Made by a program: the position numbers and the translations under genes
In this document: one piece after another, positions 16,283 through 19,722 of the stretch
How positions within the stretch are numbered: position 1 is the first letter of the stretch
How the letters are laid out: every line of letters begins with the position of its first letter
The notes under the pieces: model-generated
Database searches by the model: none
What the model was told of the DNA's origin: nothing
Seen by the model: the letters and a program-made list of their open reading frames with translations, nothing else
NCBI GenBank assembly: GCA_002352145.1
Contig: DEHX01000064.1
Span: 1,707 to 21,428, forward strand
Origin: Chitinophagaceae bacterium UBA2789
GTDB lineage: Bacteria > Bacteroidota > Bacteroidia > Chitinophagales > Chitinophagaceae
Reading direction: 5' to 3'
DNA length: 19,722 nt

Positions 16283-17734
16283 ATGACACGAAAAATAACC
16301 ATAGATCCTGTAACAAGAGTGGAAGGCCATGGCAGGGTTACTATACATCTCGATGAATATGGCCAGGTGAAAGATTCCTTCTTTCACATTGTAGAGTTCA
16401 GGGGCTTTGAACGTTTTATACAAGGTCATCCCTATTGGGAAGCACCTGTGCTGGTACAACGGCTTTGCGGTATTTGTCCCGTAAGCCATCACCTGGCAGC
16501 TGCCAAAGCAATTGACCAGATCGTTGGTGTTGATCCAACCGATCTTTCACCTACTGCCACCAAACTTCGCAGGTTAATGCACTATGGACAGGTCTTTCAG
16601 TCGCATGCATTACACTTCTTTTATCTCGCTTCACCGGATCTTCTGTTTGGTGTAGATGCTCCGGCAGAAAAAAGAAATGTGGTGGCGGTTGCAGTAGAAA
16701 ACCGTGAATTGGCGGTGAAAGGCATTACCATGCGCAAATACGGGCAGGAGATCATTAAAGCCGTGGCCGGTAAAAAAATACATGGCATACTGGCAGTGCC
16801 CGGTGGTGTTCATAAAACATTTACTGAAAAAGAAAGAGATTATTTTCTTGACGGAAAGAATATTGAGAATATCGATACCATGATTGAATGGTCTCTGGCC
16901 ATGGTGGATTTTATGAAAGGGTATCATGAAGCCAACCGAAAATTCCTCGATGATTTTGCTTACTTCCCTTCCGGTCACCTCGGTATGGTGAATGATTTTG
17001 GAGGAATGGATCTGTACGACGGCAAACTGAGAGCCATTGACAGCGAAGGAAAAAGAACATTGGACGATATTTCCACTAACCTCTATCAAGATTACTTTTT
17101 AGAAGCTGCATCACAATGGTCGTATATGAAATTTCCCTACCTAAAACAATTAGGCAGAGAAAAAGGATGGAACCGGGTAGGCCCGCTGGCAAGGATCAAT
17201 GTTTGCGATTTTATCACTACTCCGTTGGCAGATAAAGCCCGGAAAGAGTTTATTGCATTCACCGGTAAAAAAGTCAACAACAGTACGATGTATTCACACT
17301 GGGCAAGGCTGATTGAAGTGCTGCATTGTGCTGAAGAAATGAAACTATTGCTGAATGATCCTGAATTAATGGGCAGCGATCTTGTCCGTAAAGGAACACC
17401 CCGGCATAAAGGTATTGGCATTATCGAAGCTCCCCGAGGCACCCTGACCCATCACTACGAAGTAGATGACAAGGGTATGATCACCAAATGCAACCTGATC
17501 GTTTCCACCACCCATAACAACGATGCGATGAATACAGCCGTGAGATGGGTGGCCAATAACGTCATCAGCCGCAAAGGCCATATCACTGACGGTATGCTGA
17601 ACCAGGTAGAAGTAGCCATCAGGGCTTATGATCCCTGCCTCAGTTGTGCCACACAGGCGATGGGAAAAATGCCGTTGAAAGCAGAATTGTATAATGATAA
17701 AGGAGAATTAATTGATGAAAAATTCAAAAACTGA
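16283..17734 (+). CDS. hoxH: [NiFe]-hydrogenase large subunit HoxH (group 3d type)
   Basis: 483 aa. It carries the Ni-Fe(CN)2CO site that splits or forms H2. The N-terminal pair CGICPVSHH (C62, C65) and C-terminal DPCLSC (C452, C455) supply the four Cys ligands. Other blocks (VEFRGFERFIQGHP, WSYMKFPYLKQLGRE, EAPRGTLTHHY) match NAD-reducing hydrogenases of the soluble type. After C455 the sequence is ATQAMGKMPL, where ATHALGQ-like is expected: Gln458 stands at the His (or Arg) before the maturation cut, leaving a 25-residue tail to be removed. The precursor tail shows that protease maturation is required. The gene overlaps hoxW by 20 nt. Confidence 0.97.
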   Translation: MTRKITIDPVTRVEGHGRVTIHLDEYGQVKDSFFHIVEFRGFERFIQGHPYWEAPVLVQRLCGICPVSHHLAAAKAIDQIVGVDPTDLSPTATKLRRLMHYGQVFQSHALHFFYLASPDLLFGVDAPAEKRNVVAVAVENRELAVKGITMRKYGQEIIKAVAGKKIHGILAVPGGVHKTFTEKERDYFLDGKNIENIDTMIEWSLAMVDFMKGYHEANRKFLDDFAYFPSGHLGMVNDFGGMDLYDGKLRAIDSEGKRTLDDISTNLYQDYFLEAASQWSYMKFPYLKQLGREKGWNRVGPLARINVCDFITTPLADKARKEFIAFTGKKVNNSTMYSHWARLIEVLHCAEEMKLLLNDPELMGSDLVRKGTPRHKGIGIIEAPRGTLTHHYEVDDKGMITKCNLIVSTTHNNDAMNTAVRWVANNVISRKGHITDGMLNQVEVAIRAYDPCLSCATQAMGKMPLKAELYNDKGELIDEKFKN

Positions 17735-18194
17735 AAAGGGTAATATATTACTGATTGGTATAGGCAACAGCGGCCGCCGGGATGACGGGCTGGGCTGGAA
17801 ATTTACCGATATGGCCAGGCATCTAGGATACAAGGAGATGGATTGTGAATTCCGTTATCAGCTGCAAGTGGAAGATGTATTGATGGTTTGCCGCTACGAA
17901 AAAGTGGTGTTTGCAGATGCATCACATACTTCAATAAAAGAGGGATTTGAAATAAAACCAATAAAACCTGCCGGGCACTATTTCTTCTCCTCTCACATGC
18001 AAAGCCCGGAAACAATCCTCTACCTGGCCAAAGAACTGTACAATAAAACACCGGAGGCATATACACTTGCCATATCGGGGCATAATTGGGGGCTGGGTAC
18101 AGTACTCAGCAGGGCGGCACAGGAAAACCTGCAAAAAGCCTTTCGATTTTTTAAATCCAGATTTGTTCTGTCCAGCAAAGAATCAGCAGAATAA
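17715..18194 (+). CDS. hoxW: Hydrogenase maturation endopeptidase HoxW
   Basis: 159 aa from the ATG at 17715; a TTG at 17712 is an alternative. Peptidase family M52 proteases recognise nickel in the large-subunit precursor and cut off its C-terminal tail. The expected metal-contact residues are visible: GIGNSGRRDDGLG (D24, equivalent to the first acidic ligand), FADAS (D68) and SSHMQSP (H94). Length is typical. It overlaps the end of hoxH by 20 nt, so translation is probably coupled and protease and substrate are made together. It should be specific for this HoxH, including its unusual Gln at the cleavage position. Confidence 0.93.
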   Translation: MKNSKTEKGNILLIGIGNSGRRDDGLGWKFTDMARHLGYKEMDCEFRYQLQVEDVLMVCRYEKVVFADASHTSIKEGFEIKPIKPAGHYFFSSHMQSPETILYLAKELYNKTPEAYTLAISGHNWGLGTVLSRAAQENLQKAFRFFKSRFVLSSKESAE

Positions 18195-18304
18195 GGATTA
18201 GTTAGCAGCATAAGCCATATCATCTTTACATCTGATACGCATCATACCCCACCCGGCCAATTCGGCTTAATATAGCATCCTCATTTACAGCTAAAATCCG
18301 GGTC
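18195..18304. other. Gap between hoxW and the membrane subunit gene
   Basis: 110 nt with no credible open frame. I see no terminator-like stem with a T-run and no clear TAnnTTTG promoter box, so read-through from the hox operon is possible but not shown. Confidence 0.5.
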
Positions 18305-19722
18305 ATGTACTCACTAATTACTTCGCTGTTTGTAATACCCGTTCTGATCAGTCTCCTGCTATTGTTTGTTCACAGGTCGCTGGCAAAACCATTGGTCATA
18401 ACAGCAGCTTTATTCCTCTCTGCAGTATCAGTTTATTTATTTATCAATGCCGAAGGTGTTTATTATTTCGGCGTTCCGGCTTATGTGAATGATATTGTGG
18501 CAGTGGCCGATGTCATGCTGCTTGTTTTCTTCGGCTGGATCGCTATTAAAAGAAGAAGCTGGATAGTTGGACTGATGAGCCTGTTGCAGCTGGGCGGTTT
18601 ATTATACCTGTTGAATAATATGCCGGTGCATCACTCATTGCAATTCATGGTAGACAAGCTGAGCCTCTTCATGTTTCTCCTTATCAATATCATCAGCGGC
18701 ATCATTGCTGTGTATTCACTCAGGTATATTGATGAAGAACATTGCAGCCTTTTTCGAAAAAAATATTTTCTCTCCACCATCTTCTGGTTCATTGCTGTAA
18801 TGAACCTGGTTGTTTCATCCGATAATCTGGAGTATTTCTTTTTGTTCTTCGAACTGACTACACTGGCCTCTTTTTTACTGATTGGTTTCAGGAAGGACGA
18901 AGTATCTGTAAAAAATTCACTGACGGCTTTATGGATGAACCAGGTTGGTGGCCTGGCAATTTTGGCAGCTATTTTCTTTATCCAACACAACGGTTATGGT
19001 GAGGCTACATTTACTAACCTGCTGGCAAATGTAAAAGCTGAGGGCATTTTACTTCCGCTGGCTTTATTGAGTATGGCAGCCCTTATCAAAGGGGCACAAA
19101 TGCCTTTCAGCAAATGGCTGCTCGGAGCGATGGTGGCGCCAACTCCTGTCAGTGCCCTGCTGCATTCCTCCACCATGGTGAAGATTGCCCCGTTCATTAT
19201 CCTTCGTTTATCACCGGCTTTAAAAGATACACCGGTGGCTTACGTCATCATTGCGCTGACAGGCTTCGTGTTCATCGCTGCTGCTATTGGAGCTTTGTCA
19301 CAGGATAATTTCAAGCGGATACTGGCACATTCCACCATTGCTTTATTGGCATTAATGATCATGATGGCGGCAGTAGCTGCACCTGTCACTATTACTGCTT
19401 CATTGATACTGGTGCTGTTTCATGGTATCTCCAAATCCATGCTCTTCCTTAATGCAGGCATACTGGAAAAAGTATTTCACCTCAAGCAATCATCCGATAT
19501 GGATAAGCTGGGGGAAAGCGGACCTTTTACAGCTTTAGTCATTACCATTGGTTTTATGTCTTTATTGCTGCCGCCATTCGGCGCTTTTATTGGTAAATGG
19601 ATGAGCATTGAATCACTCGGAGCATTAGCTACTGATAAAAAAATACTGGGTGCACTGGCTATGGTTGCTGTAGCCGGCGGAGGTGCGGTGCTATCACTTT
19701 TATATTTCAAAGTAATGGGTGT
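18305..19722 (+). CDS. NuoL/HyfB/EchA-like proton-translocating membrane subunit (3' end outside window)
   Basis: 472 codons are visible; the gene runs off the right edge with no stop. The ATG at 18305 is the only start, since an in-frame TGA lies upstream at 18233. It is highly hydrophobic with about 12-13 membrane segments in view. The Proton_antipo_M core is clear: VDKLSLFMF (116-124), FFELTTLASFLLIGF with the conserved Glu (E183), ALIKGAQMPFSKWLLGAM with the channel Lys (K262), APTPVSALLHSSTMV (H287), and LFHGISKSMLFL (H373, K377). These are the ion-path residues of complex I antiporter subunits and group 4 hydrogenase/Mrp relatives. DabB-type bicarbonate uptake subunits are also related, but the HSSTMV block fits the complex I/Hyf/Ech side better. 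Its partners must lie to the right. Same strand as hox, 110 nt downstream. Confidence 0.88.
   Translation, partial: MYSLITSLFVIPVLISLLLLFVHRSLAKPLVITAALFLSAVSVYLFINAEGVYYFGVPAYVNDIVAVADVMLLVFFGWIAIKRRSWIVGLMSLLQLGGLLYLLNNMPVHHSLQFMVDKLSLFMFLLINIISGIIAVYSLRYIDEEHCSLFRKKYFLSTIFWFIAVMNLVVSSDNLEYFFLFFELTTLASFLLIGFRKDEVSVKNSLTALWMNQVGGLAILAAIFFIQHNGYGEATFTNLLANVKAEGILLPLALLSMAALIKGAQMPFSKWLLGAMVAPTPVSALLHSSTMVKIAPFIILRLSPALKDTPVAYVIIALTGFVFIAAAIGALSQDNFKRILAHSTIALLALMIMMAAVAAPVTITASLILVLFHGISKSMLFLNAGILEKVFHLKQSSDMDKLGESGPFTALVITIGFMSLLLPPFGAFIGKWMSIESLGALATDKKILGALAMVAVAGGGAVLSLLYFKVMG

Noticed and set aside
1..19722. CRISPR arrays, insertion sequences, rRNA or tRNA genes, prophage or defence genes
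   Set aside because: I found no spaced direct repeats, transposase or integrase motifs, or RNA gene signatures; the window is accounted for by the listed genes.

Overview
The window reads as a piece of a Bacteroidota genome, most likely a Chitinophagaceae-type member. Three things suggest this: a TonB-dependent receptor with an N-terminal carboxypeptidase-regulatory-like domain and a C-terminal Phe, near-absence of Shine-Dalgarno sequences before the starts, and moderate GC. This placement is inference; there is no rRNA or marker gene to confirm it. All proteins were identified by reading their sequences from memory of the families, not by database search.

Layout. (1) Positions 1-4700, all on the minus strand, hold ordinary accessory genes: the start of an unidentified gene cut by the left edge, a radical SAM/SPASM protein, a YkuD_2-type L,D-transpeptidase-like secreted protein ending in a clear terminator, an AI-2E-type permease and a MATE exporter. 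(2) Positions 4951-13001, minus strand, form a [NiFe]-hydrogenase maturation operon. In transcription order it is: small His-rich membrane protein, hypB, hypF, hypC, hypD, TonB-dependent receptor, hypE. It is closed by a likely terminator at about 4769-4790. (3) A 227-nt divergent intergenic region (13002-13228) carries a candidate operator dyad. (4) Positions 13229-18194, plus strand, form a compact NAD-linked (group 3d, soluble-hydrogenase type) structural operon: hoxF (NuoE-NuoF fusion), a fused hoxU-hoxY gene, hoxH, and the endopeptidase gene hoxW. (5) Positions 18305-19722, plus strand, hold the first 472 codons of a NuoL/HyfB/EchA-like proton-translocating membrane subunit, cut by the right edge.

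How it fits together. The receptor and the His-rich small protein probably supply or buffer nickel. HypF, HypE, HypC and HypD build the Fe(CN)2CO group, and HypB inserts Ni. HoxW then trims the HoxH C-terminus. HoxF and the HoxU half of the fusion form the NAD(H) diaphorase, and the HoxY half plus HoxH form the hydrogenase. hypA is not in the window.

The most interesting points are: the HoxU-HoxY fusion; the complex I-like antiporter subunit 110 nt downstream of what should be a soluble enzyme, which raises the possibility of a membrane-docked, ion-coupled NAD-linked hydrogenase; bulky aromatic replacements in the HoxF flavin loops; and a Gln at the usual His of the HoxH processing site.
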